Shown in pieces: positions 36,976 through 50,335 of a DNA stretch of 64,000 nucleotides. Source of the stretch: Sipunculus nudus (taxonomy: Eukaryota > Annelida > Sipuncula > Golfingiida > Sipunculidae); contig CM049314.1 in assembly GCA_026874595.1 (NCBI GenBank), positions 3,369,318 to 3,433,317 of the forward strand. The letters are read 5' to 3'. A program made the translations under genes and the position numbers. Each line of letters opens with the position of its first letter. The first letter of the stretch is position 1. The notes beneath the pieces are model-generated. The model had not been told where the DNA came from. It ran no database searches and saw only the letters and a list, made by a program, of their open reading frames with translations.

Positions 36976-37604
36976 AATATTAAGAAGTAGACATTATAAA
37001 TCCAGTCTTTCTACTATGTTTTTTTTTATCAGGAGGTATGACGGTGACATTAAGTTTTTATCGTCGTTGGACGGTTATTTTGTTTGTTTGCATGGTTTGT
37101 TTGTCAGTAACTGTTAGTTTGTTAGGAAACACAGTAAATATTGGAAACGATCTGGATCACCATTATATGTTTAGTTAAAGGTTTCCTTACCATTAAGAGA
37201 CAAATTGTTTATCCCGACAGAAGGCCTTGACCATTCACTGGTATACGTTATCGCCTTTGTACTGGCGGGAAAAGCTGACTTGTGATACAAACGTCTGAAA
37301 ACACCAATGTTTTAAAGTTTAATCAGAAGCATGGCAGATGTAAATGAGGTCACTAACAACTTCTGGTTATCTGTATTAATATCATTTTATAATATAAAAA
37401 ATTATATTACTGTTCTCTGATATAGTTAATAGAACACATATCCTATTTCTCTTATGAAATTCGTCGGAACAAGACAATATAATCGGCGTTTGGAATTCAG
37501 GGGATGCAAATGAGGAGTAGGTCGTCACCACACCTACGTCACATCAATCAAGTGATGCTGTGTCACGTGACTAACACATGACCCGTGTTGGGATCACTGG
37601 GACA

Positions 37605-37605
<1 letters not shown>

Positions 37606-37658
<53 letters not shown>
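37606..37658. repeat. (AT)n microsatellite
   Basis: Uninterrupted AT run. Confidence 0.97.
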
Positions 37659-37660
<2 letters not shown>

Positions 37661-38037
37661 TTATATATGGTAATATGATTACAGTGAAATGAAAGGGTCA
37701 GTTGTGAGTTGAGTAAGACGGGTTTGGTTCAGGCTGACAGAGGTCCATGACATTCAGAACCAAGTTGAGTTCTCAAGACCAGTGCGTTTAGGCGATGTTA
37801 TAATTATTGATTCTGATTTTTACAGACCCAGATCGAAGACGCCAGTAATATATGGCATCACGCACCACCGCACCATAGATTATAGACGTTAATTATAAAT
37901 AAGTATATGTTTTAGTGTCGTGTCTACTGCATTTGTGGTTTGGCGCTGAGAGGATTCACACACGATGAGCAGACTTTCAAACACGCCCAAATTACACAGG
38001 TCATGTGATGCGTCTGACGTGCGTGACTTTACCGCGT

Positions 38038-38140
<103 letters not shown>

Positions 38141-38621
38141 ACCGTCCGAGATCTAAAAATCACAGGCCATTTCTAGGATATGTGTCTGCGGTCTGACATT
38201 AGACGACTGGGAAGTGAGTGCGGTTGGCCTGTATGCAGATTTATAGACGGTATCATGCCATATCGTATAGGATGGTGGCGTATACAGGTATGAATCTAAG
38301 ATGACTTTAAAATGATTTTACATTTTTAAACTATTATTTTGCCCACTATAAATTGGACGGTGGTAATTCTTTTTTTCAGTACGAGATACCATTACTTTTG
38401 TATGTGTTTTCAGTGAAATTTAGGGAAAGGAATTATCAAGTTATGAATTTTGGGTCTTGGCTTGTCCCGTTTGTACATCTGTCTGATTGCAATCCTTAGA
38501 GTTGACCTGGCGAAAGAATGTGGTACTGTGAGGAATTAGATTTTTAGAATTTGTTAAGTTATTTGAACTTTACAAATTTAAAACAGGTAGTCTTTGGGCA
38601 AAAAAGTAAGGTTAAATCGGT

Positions 38622-38643
38622 GGGGGGGGGGGGGGGGGGGGGG
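38622..38643. repeat. 22-base G-tract
   Basis: Uninterrupted G run, a possible G-quadruplex former. Confidence 0.95.
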
Positions 38644-40854
38644 TTGTCTGAATGAAAATCCAAATTATGCAAATGCAGTTTACAGAATATATTTATATAC
38701 TCTAGAAATATAGGGTTAATTGAATGGGACGATTCATCCGTCAAAAATTGAAAAGGATTTATTCTTATGTGCAGGTGACCTCTGTTGGTAAAGCTGTGAA
38801 TGGAAAATACGCACTTGCAATCCTGAATTTGTACAGATCCAAAATGTGAAGTGTTTTAGTCAAACCACTTCCCTGCCCTTCAGTAAATATACCGAGCACT
38901 CATACCAAGGCTATACGTACACCGTGTAATTGTCTCTGCATGGTAAGATTTATATATTTGATTTATATAGGCCTATATATAATTTGATATAGTTTCAAAA
39001 TAATGCTTGGACATACTACTTTGTCATTCCGGGTGTTCAGTACACACGGAGGCTGAGCGGAGTTATTTCTGATGACGACGTCACAAACAAATTACAAGTT
39101 TGTGCATTTTTAAATTTCCTTCAGAAAAGACAAGCAGTTTGACTGTACGTTTAATCTTAGTACCGTCACCGAATGTAATGCATGCCAGAGTTTGAAGACA
39201 ATTTATTATAAGCAGCAAAATAAAGTCCCAATACATGCATCATATCCTTAAAGTTCCTGTGTACGACGATGAATAAATATGACGAGTACTGTGAATGTAG
39301 TCATATAGATAGAGGTGTTCTCTGAGCAGGTCCTAATGCTGTGATTTTCCATATCTGTGAATGTAAAGACTCGCCTCATTTTGGGACGAAGGGAATTTTT
39401 TATCGTCAGAAAAATAGCGCAGATTTTACAGGTTTGAGTAGGAGTAAACGCATTTACAGACAAAGATAGTTTTGGTCACACCACGGTTTAACGATGTTTG
39501 GGTTTATCGCTGGCGGCTTCGCCACTTAAAGCTAAAATTCCTGCCAGACGGGCATGGTCACGTGACCCACCCCTTCGTCACTTGTTCTCGTCACGTTTTA
39601 AGGGTCTTGAGTTAAGCCTTTGCGTTTGAAAGGAGGACAAATTGGTTTTCGCTTGTCTCCCTGAAGCAATATAGCATTTGTAAAAAACTCTCATGTCAAG
39701 AATTTAACGAAGCATAATAAAAGCAAATTCCAAACTTAACTAACTGGAGAAGCTGTTTAACAGAACACAACAGAAATTTATTTTAAAAGAAATAATGGGG
39801 CCACTAAAATAAATAGTATTTAGAAATCTTGATGTACTTTTTTATTATATGTTATATAAAATCGTAAAGAAAAATGAAAATGAATTAGAATCAGATATAT
39901 GTTTTGTATATTATATTATATTATAATAAGTACATATAGCCTTGTTCTTCCTAATGGGCACCTATGTATTCCGCACATTATAGGCGGTCAAATGAAAGGC
40001 AGATTTTGAGACCCGCAAATTAAAATATAATTATATACCTGCACCTCCCATGAATATATCACTCCTTATTTATTGGATGGACAAACTCAGTGAAATGAAT
40101 TATCATATATATGATGAAAAGATTTTGCAATTTAGTTCAAATTTAAGTTAATGTCAAGCGTGTTGCCATGGATATGGATGCTGTAAGTATCCTACGTTTT
40201 ACATCATCATTAGGAGGATTCGTAGCCCGAGATGGATTTTCTCTCTACTGATTCAGTAGATATATATGGCAGTAATACTGACCCTGGAGTACGGATGATA
40301 AGGTGTACGCAGTGAGGCATGATGGGATATCCCGGAGAAAAGGGAATGAAAAGTGATTTGAGTGTTTCGGTGATCCTCCCAGCCATTTCGTTAGCAGGGG
40401 GGTAGGTGTCCCTGTGGGGGAGGTGTCGTCTGCTGATTAATGCCAATTTGCTGTTCTTTTACGACATTTATTCTGAGTAAAGGATTTTAACAACAGCCAG
40501 ATTATGAGAATGTTTTACAAAGGTTTCTTTGTCTGATGCCTTGTATATATTTCTGAAGTGGAATTAAAGCACTGTTTTGCTGTACACTGTGAAATCCAAT
40601 ATAAAGACCACCCTACAATTACGACCACCCTAGAAGATTAAAGTATGTGAATGTAGTACATAAATAAATATTTGGTTATGGCATTTTCGTTATCTTCGTC
40701 TTCCTGGTCTATTTAGCCTTTTTAGTTGTTTAATTTTTCAGCCGCCTCGGGAGCATAAAAAGCATAAGAGAATAGACGCGGAAGAAGGTTATTCTTCTAC
40801 ATTCTCCTGCTGTAGTCTTGTTCCCTATTAACAGTACCCGCGTTCATTCCTGGA

Positions 40855-40930
40855 TTGAGAGGGTGTGCTCTTGTGGTAAAGACCTTGCTCAGCGTTCTTA
40901 GCGAGGCGGGAGGTTTGAATGGGATTAAAT
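40855..40930 (+). repeat. Possible tRNA-derived SINE head
   Basis: TGTGCTCTTGTGGTAAAG resembles an A box and GGAGGTTTGAATGG a B box, about 40 bases apart, with a GTTCTTAGCGAGGC arm between. The tail was not identified. Confidence 0.4.
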
Positions 40931-42085
40931 CCCATAACCTTGTGGTCACAAGTCCTGTTCCTAACGGTTTAACAGCCATGCTCCACGATATTATGTTTTC
41001 ACCTCGATTTTTCTTTTTTTCGCTGTGTTTAAAGATAGAATGTCTCATTTTTTTATGGATTCATTTAAATTTATTAACTAAATAGGAATGTTAGTATTTA
41101 AATCAATTCTGGTGTTAACCTGGACCGAGCATGTGATGCATAACGCTTAACTTATTTCAGAATACAGCTAGTGGAGGCATTTTGGGCGGAAACGATACGT
41201 GGGTCTTTGTTCTGTTTGTCTCCTTTTGGAGGTGGTCTGAACAAAAGTGTGTTATTTGCGGAGCTAAGCGCTCTCTTGAGGCGTCTATAGTTTGCTCTGG
41301 GAAGAAACAATATGCCAGTTTAATGACGGTGATCGGAGGCACCGTCGCGCCATGCATCAGTTCGAGGTACCATAAATACAATATGGGATAAGGGGCCATT
41401 TTATCACGTGTGTCTCGTTTTATGTTGACAGGTGGCTTTGTGACCTTTAACTATTCAGTAACGTGAAACACAAACAACTTCGCAGTAAGGAACATAACTG
41501 CCACGAGGATATAAAAATTTTCCGGCAGAGGTATTGCAAATGGCAGAGAAGGAGAATATGCTTTGTTACACGGAGAGCCTAGGTTTTATTTATTCATCGA
41601 GTGTTTGGTGTCGCCTTTATTATGCATGCGTGGCGGTACTCGGTCTGACACGTTTGTTTTGGCTTACTCTAACATAAATTTCTTTCAGGTTATGGATTTA
41701 AACTTACTCTTTATTCTGAAGACGTTTAGGGGCGGACTCTGAGGTAGAGTAAAGGGAGCTCTCTTTTTCAGCAAGGAAAATTTGGGAAATTCTTACATAC
41801 TTCTGCGTGCTTGGGTTAAGTGTTAATTCTACTGGCACAACCAGTCAACTGTTTACCTGTTTTAGGCTGCAAAGTCCAATTTTTCCTAAGGTCATGTTTC
41901 CACCTCTGTTTTTCTCCGGTAGGAATATAGGTCTAGTAAACAGTTCTGAAACAATGGTATTCTGTACAGTGTTTATTTGACTTGATATGGACATCATATA
42001 AATATGAGAGAGAGAGAGAGGGGGGGGGGGGGGGGGGAAGGAGATAAGCTACCACTCCGCAGTTTGTGAAAAAAAAGTGACTTAA

Positions 42086-42200
42086 ACCAGGGGCGGATTA
42101 AGAGAGGGCACTGGGCCCTCTTTTTTTCGGCTTAAATAAGTCTATGAAATAGAATAATACACGCATAATACCGAGAAGCAGCGCCGGATTTTTACAGGAA
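42086..42200. repeat. Possible fragment related to the G-tract inverted-repeat element
   Basis: The words AGGGGCGGATTAAGAG and GGGCACTGGGCCCTC resemble the GGGGCCGATC...G-tract ends seen at 20.55-20.75 kb. Evidence is limited to these words. Confidence 0.25.
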
Positions 42201-42474
42201 ATCCCCCACTTTTACCATATAATTTTAGACATGTTCCAATAGTGATCGTGTTACTGGTGTTGCATGGTCGCGTTCTCGAATTATGGCAGATCCCAGAGCG
42301 GCGGTCGCAAGGCAAGCTTTATTGTACATTGATGATCGCTGTTTTTTACGAGTCAATTGAGGAAACGCGATAATATTAAAATTTGACTGAATAACCCATG
42401 TAAAAACCTTAGATTTGGCCTCATTTTGGACAACTTCAACACTAAATTTTGATATAAAACATTTCTTTCTTCAG

Positions 42475-43811
42475 TTTTTAGCTCAGCTGACTGAAAGTAA
42501 ATTGAGGTATTGGTGTGGCGCTTTGTCCTTCCTTCTTCCTGCCGTCCGGGCGTCTGTCTGTCGGCTAGCAGGGCACAAATCGTGACCGCTGGACCTCTAA
42601 GTGTACATCCAGGGAGGCCAAAAAAAAATCTCCTTGGAAACCTGGAATTAGATCAGTGAGACCTTTATCCGCCGAGCTATGGGGCTTGCAACCCAGGGTA
42701 ATTAAAAATGTGATACAAAACCACCAGTATCTTGATAATTAATGCATGGATTGCCCTGAATCATGCCTTGAATATTAACCATGACTAGTCCTGTCAGTTT
42801 TCAAGAACTGAAGGCGCCACTTGTATTTTTTCTCATTATAACGATTTTTTTCTTGTTTTTCAGTTTCTTAGCTGTGGTTAATTCCATTTCCTGAAACCTT
42901 TTGTTTTTATTGTTTATGATTGGTTTCTTCAGTTCTTTAAGACTGTGAGCGACACCTGTATTTTTTTTTCAATTTTTCTTTTTCCTTTATTTTGAGACTG
43001 CCAAAATATATTGATACTATCAGATTCACAAATGTGGTATCATGTGTCCTGAAAAACCTTGTGTTCTTTATAAGGGCCTCGCTTAAATAAGCGGATGCCC
43101 TATATAAGTCACCTTGTCCGGCCGTCTGTTCGTCTTTCTTTATGTCCGTCAAATTTATTTTCTGATGATTACTCCAGTTTGGATTGACATGGATTTCAAA
43201 CTGGACTTGTATATGGTCCACCTCTTACGCAAGAACTCTATTGATGTTGGGGTCATGAGGTCAAAGGTCACATGACCAACATACTTAGAAAGAACGTGGA
43301 TGCATTTCAAGCTATACTTTTTCATCCCAAATCTGTCATCTTGCACATATAGTTGACCTACCGATAGGTGAAGAACATGATTGATTTCATGGTCACTAGG
43401 TCAAAGGTCAAGGGGCATCTGTTCACATATTTGTTTCCAGATGATTACTCCAGTTTGGATTGACACACAGTTTTCAAATTTGACTTATATATGACCCACC
43501 AGTAATGTAAGAACCCCTTTAATGTAAGGACCCACTCCTTTTTACAAGATTGTGGATGTATTTTAAGGGAAATTTTCATCCAAACCTTCCGTCTTTCTTC
43601 TGGCGCATCTGCCAATAGAGGAAGGTTCCTTATGATTTTGGGGTCACTAGGTCAAGGTCACAGGGCTGAACCATTCACAAATTAGCTTGTGAATGATAAC
43701 TCCAGTTTGGGCAGACAGTTTGGCTTCAAACGGATCACAGGACCCTTATTTTGAAAAAGCTCATAAACCTATCCTTTTCTCAGCTATGCGTCGAGACCCA
43801 TGGGTCCCTAG
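42475..43811 (+). mobile_element. Helentron-like non-autonomous element, copy C (1.3 kb)
   Basis: It starts TTTTTAGCTCAGCTGACT and ends CTCAGCTATGCGTCGAGACC, CATGGGTCCCTAG before TT. The 3' hairpin GACCCATGGGTC is kept. The head includes GTCTGTCTGTCGGC and GCAGGGCACAAATCGTGACC. The interior carries GAGGTCAAAGGTCACATGAC and ACTAGGTCAAAGGTCAAGGG. It is shorter than copies A and B and differs in the interior, so it is a related subfamily. Confidence 0.7.
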
Positions 43812-43937
43812 TTGCTAAAAATAGGTGGCTACGGAGCAAGAAAACTGCTATATTTTATACATTTCGGCCTGAACGCAGAGATTTTTTATTTCTTTCCAAG
43901 GTAATCATTGGATGGTCAGTTTACATCGTTTTTTGTA

Positions 43938-44850
43938 TCCCCAGACAAAGTCGGGATACTATGGTTTAAGCACGTCACGCCGCCGCCGCCGCAGAGATTT
44001 CGTTTGGACGCAATAGCTCAAAAAATATTTAACGGATCTTTACCAAACTTGACATGTGCATAGATATGGGTGAGAGGATGAAGCCTATTTAAAATGTGTT
44101 CATGACCTGTACTAGGAGAGTGTCCTTGACCTTAAATACATCCTTTTTAGGGGAAAATTACACAAATTCTTAAATATCTAAAAAAAAAATCTTTCCTGGA
44201 TTGATCCAAAAATCTACTTGACCGAAGTTCTGGGACAGTGTTGTCAGGTACCGGGCACTGGTGGCGCCATCTGTTATTCTTTTACTTGTTTTCGTGCCGT
44301 TTAATACCCCCATCATTGCCACTAAACAGTACTGTGAGCATTATAAGTAAAAAAAACCAATGGACAGATTTCTTTCATATTATTCATATACATAGACATG
44401 GGTTATGGGATGATGTATATTTAAATTGGGGTCATGACCTTTCCTATGAGAGCGGCTTGACCTTGAATATTGCCATATATGATGAAAATCACACAAAATC
44501 ATATATATCTCAATAAGGGATGCATGGATTGGTCCAAAAATCAAACTGACCGAAGATCTTAGATAGCTTTGTTTGCTGCGGAAGACAGGTGGCGCCACCT
44601 TATGTCCTTTTTTAGTTTTTCGCGCTTTTTAATACCTCATTATTGCCACTTGACAGTACTGCGCATTATAAGTCTAAAACTAAAGGGCAGACATGGCTTT
44701 AATTGTGCATGTCCATTAATCTTGGATACCGCCATCTCGTATTCGAGACAGTTGGCACTATCTGCAATCGTTATTGTGTGGCATTCATCCGTACGTTTTC
44801 TTTCGGTGAAAATTTCTCATTTATCCTGAGTGGTTCAAGGTATTGGTTTT
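43938..44850 (+). mobile_element. Helitron copy without a recognised 3' end
   Basis: The start TCCCCAGACAAAGTC after an A, the (CCG)n run at about 43979-43992 and the following 650 bases match the 5' part of the 33092 element, including CATGACCTTTCCTATGA words. The hairpin and CTAG end seen at 36533-36560 are absent, so the copy is truncated or recombined. The right edge is approximate. Confidence 0.65.
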
Positions 44851-44923
44851 GGTCTGAAATTATTTACTGCTGTAGATTGGGGGCTACGGAGCCCGAGAGA
44901 CGACATGGTGAAAAATATTTATT

Positions 44924-45028
44924 AATTGGTGCGCACGAATTACTAATCCGTGCGCACGAATTACTAATTCGTGCGCACAAGTTACTAATTCGAGGCCACG
45001 AATTACTATTCCGTGCGCACGAATTACC
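44924..45028 (+). repeat. 21-bp palindromic tandem repeat, five copies
   Basis: Units follow GTGCGCACGAATTACTAATT plus one base. GTGCGCAC is a perfect palindrome, and with its flanks AATTCGTGCGCACGAATT is an 18-base palindrome. The array is bracketed by near-identical direct repeats, TGAAAAATATTTATTAATTG at about 44909 and GGAAAAATATTTATTTCAAT at about 45054. Confidence 0.85.
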
Positions 45029-45555
45029 AGGTGTGAAAAATGTATTTCCAAGGTGGAAAAATATTTATTTCAATTGGATAACAAAGTAGCCGATAAGGCT
45101 AATGCAACTGCTCTCCTGCGTATATGAATTAAAAGAAAGTGAAAATTAACATGAATGCATATATGTATATTTAAATGATCAGATTGGAAAAGTGCACATA
45201 TATTCACACACGATAAGAGTAACTAGCAGTAACTGGCACCTATAGTCGTAACCGAGTATGGATAATTTCATGTTGACGATGATTGTCGCAATAATAACTA
45301 TATTTCTCGAGAGTGTGGTGTTTTAATATAAAACAATTGTTCTGTCAGACAGTCATATATCAACTGGAGAGTATACAACGGAAAGCATGTTTAACATGTA
45401 CTGGAGCGCTCTCGACTTCCAGCACTTCATAGAGAATTGGAATTTATAATTTTTTCAAAATTTCCAAACGCTTATTGGCTTTCAAACATATCATGTTTAT
45501 GTGTTCCTGTCAGGAAAATGAAACCCAAATATGACATGAGAAGTTTATACTCCAG

Positions 45556-46080
45556 TCATATGACGGGAGTATTATGGTATACCCACCGTCCGTCCGTCTG
45601 TCCGTTAACTGTTAGTCCCGCCGCGATAACTAAACGATGCTTTGATGGATTTTCACGAAAACTCACCATAACAGCTTACCAACAGATTATCTCGCCCGGC
45701 TTCAATTATGGGCAACATCCACGAAATTTAATAATATCACAGGTCACTAGGCTACTTTATGGTGTCGCCGCCATAGCTAACGAAGAAAATGAGAATTTGA
45801 TAAAACTCATCACAAATGTTTATCAATAAAATATCTAGCCTAAGTTCGATTTCCAGCAAAATCCATACATATATAATGAGGTCAGAGGTCACCGTCGTTT
45901 GGAGGCACCTTGATGACTTACCAAAAATCCTATGGATTTTCATGACATTAATTAAACATATTTACCAATCAGTACCTCACCTGAATAACCTACTCATCAA
46001 AATTTCAAGCATATTAAATGAGGTCAGAGGTCACCAGATACACGACGGGCGTATTATGCACGTTTGCGGTGCTCTTGTTA
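45556..46080 (+). mobile_element. Short dispersed element with GACGGG(A/C)GTATTATG ends
   Basis: It starts CATATGACGGGAGTATTATG, followed by CCACCGTCCGTCCGTCTGTC, and ends ACGACGGGCGTATTATGCAC followed by a GCAC...GTGC hairpin and TCTTGTT. The CTTG|TT end matches that of Helentron-like copies A and B. Unlike those, its end motifs are direct, not inverted. The interior has AATGAGGTCAGAGGTCACC twice. Confidence 0.5.
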
Positions 46081-47700
46081 TATTTTACCACGCTGCCTTG
46101 TTCATGGAAAATTGCTTAATAGCTGAAATTATACAATTATCAAATATCAATTACAGATATCATATCTTACTTATCAAGCTTCACACAAATAAAAACTTTG
46201 ACAAATATGCGCGTTTTGATATCAGTATATATTAAAGTCAAGCGCATATGATGAATTTGAATTTTTCTTAATTTGATGTATGCTTGTTGTTAAATCTACC
46301 GTGGTATACCCATGAACAATGAACATGGCCAGAAACCTAGAGGACTCCGTAATTCGTCACACAGTTCTAATGGCAGAGCTTGATTAAGTACACTGGTATT
46401 CAGTCACCTGTTGCCAACCATATTACAATAAACAGTGGGAGTATGACTGTTCTTCCGGATAAACATCGATCATGCCAAACCAGGAGCTGTTGAAATATTT
46501 ATGAATGACCGCAATATGAGATAAATTTTACGACCCACGATATATATCCCTTGAAAACTTCCCGCCGTCAGACAAATTTTGGAACTTCCGTGTTTATTTG
46601 AGGAACAGGTAGGCATCTAAAACAACCGATGTATTTATACATAATTCAGTTTAATAAACCACAAGGGTCACGTGGAGATATCGCAAATTGATATCTGAGT
46701 AATCTATCAACAAGCGGATCTGTACATTGTATAAAGTTTAGTAGCGAAAAAGGGGTGATCCGTTCGGTTTGGTCACCGTTCAGAGAAAGACACGTTTTCC
46801 CGTACATGCCATGGTGAAATTATATCACAAAGGTTAGCCCACATACCCGCTTGGGTTGTTCTTCGAAGCCCTTCAAGGGTCATTTTAGCTATTAATACAA
46901 CATAAAGGGGGCAGTATATGGAAAAAAGGGATTAATTGTGCCCGTATCGAGCACAAGATATTGCTGCCTTGCATGCATTATATGGAGGAAGATGAAGGTC
47001 ACTAAGGAAGATGTGCAGAATGTTACGGGGTGACATAAAAGCGGACCGAACTGTCTCGCTAGTAAAGTTTGCTTTTCTAGTGAAGTGGTTGGTACGCAGG
47101 ACTTGTGCGCCACCGACATGGGTTTGAATCCCGGATCGGCCCAGCATTTTCCCCTGAACAATTTGTCTTCGTAACAAGAAAGATAGCATATGGCTGCCAC
47201 GCGCGTGTGGTCCTACACGGAATTTTATTTTTTTTCGGAGTGGAAGGCCCCAATCCGCAGGCATTGTGTATGTAGGCCTAAGGGCATCTGAGTTACGCTG
47301 ACGCTCAAAACTGTCCCAGTGTCATGGCTGGTTTTGTTGGTTAGGGTAGACAAACAGACAAACACGGACAGTATTTCGTAGTATATAGACGATAGATTAT
47401 GTCAATAGGATAAAAATTATTAATATAATAAATTGATTCCGAATAAATTATAACATATAAGATTTGAAACGTGGAAGTCCGTGGATTACCCCATATGTTT
47501 AGAAGTCTATCTATGGGCATTTGTGCTTTTTAAAACCTTGGGGAAACATAGGTTTGTTACACTAATATTCTCCCGAGCGAGCGGAAAGACATCGCATGTT
47601 TTTCTCTGTACATGCGCAGCCTGTTCAACTCGCTATTGATTGGTTCTGACACCAAACGGCGGTAAAGGCAACTAGCAGCCAACCAAATGCCCTCTTAACA
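46081..47700. other. Intergenic stretch, SINE-like fragment only
   Basis: Apart from the tRNA-like segment at 47060-47145 nothing was recognised. Confidence 0.45.
47060..47145 (+). mobile_element. tRNA-derived SINE fragment
   Basis: TAGTGAAGTGG matches the pol III A-box pattern and GGGTTTGAATCCC the B box, about 43 bases apart, with TACGCAGGACTTGTGCG forming an anticodon-arm-like hairpin between. It is followed by GGATCGGCCCAGCATTT. A related B-box segment occurs at 59608. Confidence 0.55.
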
Positions 47701-47717
47701 CAGCGCTTTATCACAAC

Positions 47718-47827
47718 ATGCCAGATGTACCCAATTCTGCGACTAGGGACCGGCTTACCGCTATTCCTGCAATGTATTTTCCGAGGGCACTGAAACATGT
47801 TTCTTGGTCAATACACTGGTTCAGCCG
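47718..47827 (+). CDS. Candidate first coding exon of an unknown gene
   Basis: From ATG at 47718 an open frame of 36 codons begins MPDVPNSATRDRLTAIPAMY and runs into a strong donor, CCG|GTAAGT at 47828, ending in phase 2. The 130 bases upstream are CG-richer and contain CATGCGCAGC at 47611, an NRF1-type half-site, and ATTGGTT, an inverted CCAAT box. No homologue is recognised and no partner exon is proved. It could be a chance frame. Confidence 0.22.
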
Positions 47828-48139
47828 GTAAGTTAGTCCAGAACAAAGCGTGTGGCGATACGGTCTTTTTTGAACGCCCTCTAGTGGCCAGACAAGTAGA
47901 CCAAGCCGAATCAAACAGCATTTTACAGACACATGATGCAGTTAAAGCACTGTGCAAAGAACGAAGATAGAAAAAAATATCTTATAGAGTGCTACATCAG
48001 AGGCAACACTCGGTTATATTTCTCTGGGAATGCATTGAAAGTAATAATCAGCATTAATATGAAACATATGTCTGCTCACACCAAACTACCTGGGTCCTGG
48101 CACAATTATAGCAATCTGCTTAAAACTATCAAACGCTGA

Positions 48140-48908
48140 TGAAAATTTTTCCTCCTAAATGTAAGCAATCATTCAGATGTTGTCAGTCACTTTATTTGTA
48201 CATTTACACCCGGCCAGCTCTAAGCTGTAGCTCTTAATTGATAGAGGAGCTATTTATTCATGAGTTGCTCATATAGAATATGTAATATCAGCAACCCATG
48301 AACGATTCAGCGAGAACATTACTGTCAGCTGTAGATTCTACGTGCAGATTCATCAGGTTAATTAAGGACTGGTGTATTTATCTGTGAAACCCCGCAAAAT
48401 ACATAAATATCCGAAGTACATGCCGAAAAAAACGTATAGAACAGTCAGCATTAGACAAACGAAGGTAACCCTTCCGGGCTCCAGGCACGCCTGGCTCAGG
48501 AGTGGTGAAAACCACGGTTTAAGGTTTTCAATAGGCTAATTAACATCACACTGGCCAGGCGCATTAATGCATAAAACATCCAGGGTAAAGAAACCCAGTC
48601 CGCAGAAGCAAGATGAGAATTAAACGAGTCTATATTGTGTACCTCCGCCCGGGATCAGAATTGCTCTCCAGAGTGGTATAGTTAGACTTCACTCTTGATT
48701 TAGAATAGAATATACCAGTAAAGATCGTCTGTATCACTTTGACATTTTCGATTTGCATCTCTTCGGCCTAGAAATTAATATAGTATTAATGTATCAACCG
48801 GGAACAGTTCTGAACATCTTGAAACGTTGACAATGAAGATTGAGAATCTGTATCTATATATCCTGCAGATTAATAAAGATTGTTGTTCCAGTTAAAATGT
48901 TCTTTATA

Positions 48909-48946
<38 letters not shown>

Positions 48947-50257
48947 TAAAAATAAATATATATATATATATATTCTAAAAATAAATAAATATATATATAT
49001 ATATATATATATTCTAAAACCAAGACTTAAAACTTTTTCCTGTAAAACGAGATAGGTGTACCAGTGTACCTGTATTTTTCATTTATATTCACTGAACTTT
49101 AATTGTGTATGTTTAAAAATGTTAATACATATCAAAGTACAAAACATTTATTTTTAGATGCAGAGTTTTCCTTAATTTTTTACAGGATTACCTGGATATA
49201 GTCCTAATCCTACCTACTGTTATATTCTGCACGATGTATTTTTTTTCTAGTTGATTCTAGAACGCAAATCTAGACGTTGCTATGGATAATTCATTGCAAG
49301 TGTGCATCAGTTTTTAACTTTTTGTGTGTGCTATAGAATTCCTTGTACATGCGTGTAGCACCGAAAGGGCATAGAGAAACCCCCCCCCCCTTCTGGACGT
49401 TTGGTGTTTGTTTGAGTAGTTGGGAGAATGGATGGTTCAGGCTTATATTTACCTGAACTGTAATGACGACATGCGAATACTATGCATCTTTCCTGTGTTA
49501 GTGTTCTTGTCCGCTTTCACTTTTTACCGACTTTCACTTTCTCTCTTTCGCTTTCATGTTGTGAATTCCCGCGAGGGTCTATCAAGTTCACACGTCATTT
49601 GTTCGTTGGTTAGAGGCCGCAGGGATCGTTTAGGGAAAACCTTTGGTAAATTTACACACTGAGAAACCCGTATCGTCATTCAGGGGGCAGCGTCTGGTAA
49701 ATTGAAATATAGGTTTGTTTAAGATAAAGGAGCAACAAATAACCAGGTAGTTTATTGTTCCATTCGGGTTAACTTTCGGGAACGACAATGCAAAGCGTCA
49801 ATGCTATACAATGAACTAGGTTACCCTTTTCAATAATACATACATACAGATTTGTACTCAAGAACAGTTTACATGGAATCCCTTCTTCAAATGCGGAACA
49901 AACTCTTGTCATAAAATGATATCCGGAAGACCTTTTCAAGATTTAAATAAATAACACATCCATTAGAGGGAGAGCCTTTATACTGATTTAAAAATATTAA
50001 TAATTCATACTTTGTAAGTGTTTTACACTGTTTTTTACCATTTGTATTAGTTTATTATTTTATATTATTTATTTTTCATATTATTTATTACCCTTAATTC
50101 CAACATGTAATTTACAACATCAGTTTGTACTTAAAATTGCAGCCCCATGAGCGATTTCGACTTTTTTGCGGGGACAACGTCTGACGAGATAAGAAAATAC
50201 TGTGAGGACAGTCGAAAAATTGGAAACTCTATTTCTATTTCAAGTGTTGGGACATAA
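48140..50257. other. Intergenic stretch, no gene recognised
   Basis: Apart from the AT microsatellite and a short C run near 49380 nothing stands out. Confidence 0.45.
48910..49013. repeat. Interrupted (AT)n microsatellite
   Basis: Three AT runs separated by TTCTAAAAATAAATA, so the larger unit itself is repeated. Confidence 0.93.
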
Positions 50258-50335
50258 GACCCGTATCTTCCAAGTAGAAGCCGGGTGAACGCTCAGGCGA
50301 TGACCGCGCCCTCATCCACAAAATTATTGTAGGCT
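50258..50335 (+). repeat. Dispersed repeat, copy 3 (GACCGCGCCCTCAT family)
   Basis: AAGTAGAAGCCGGGTGAACG and ATGACCGCGCCCTCATCC match the copies at 2050 and 31712. Confidence 0.65.

Noticed and set aside
41182-41391. 69-codon frame with a CxxC motif
   Set aside because: A single CVIC pair without further zinc ligands or homology is not evidence of a domain.
44850-44900. 3' end of the second Helitron at GGGGGCTACGGAGCCC
   Set aside because: A GGCT/AGCC hairpin is there, but no CTRR end follows at the right spacing, and it differs from the intact copy's hairpin.
47060-47145. Functional tRNA gene
   Set aside because: A and B boxes are present but the acceptor stem cannot be paired convincingly and the copy looks like a SINE head.
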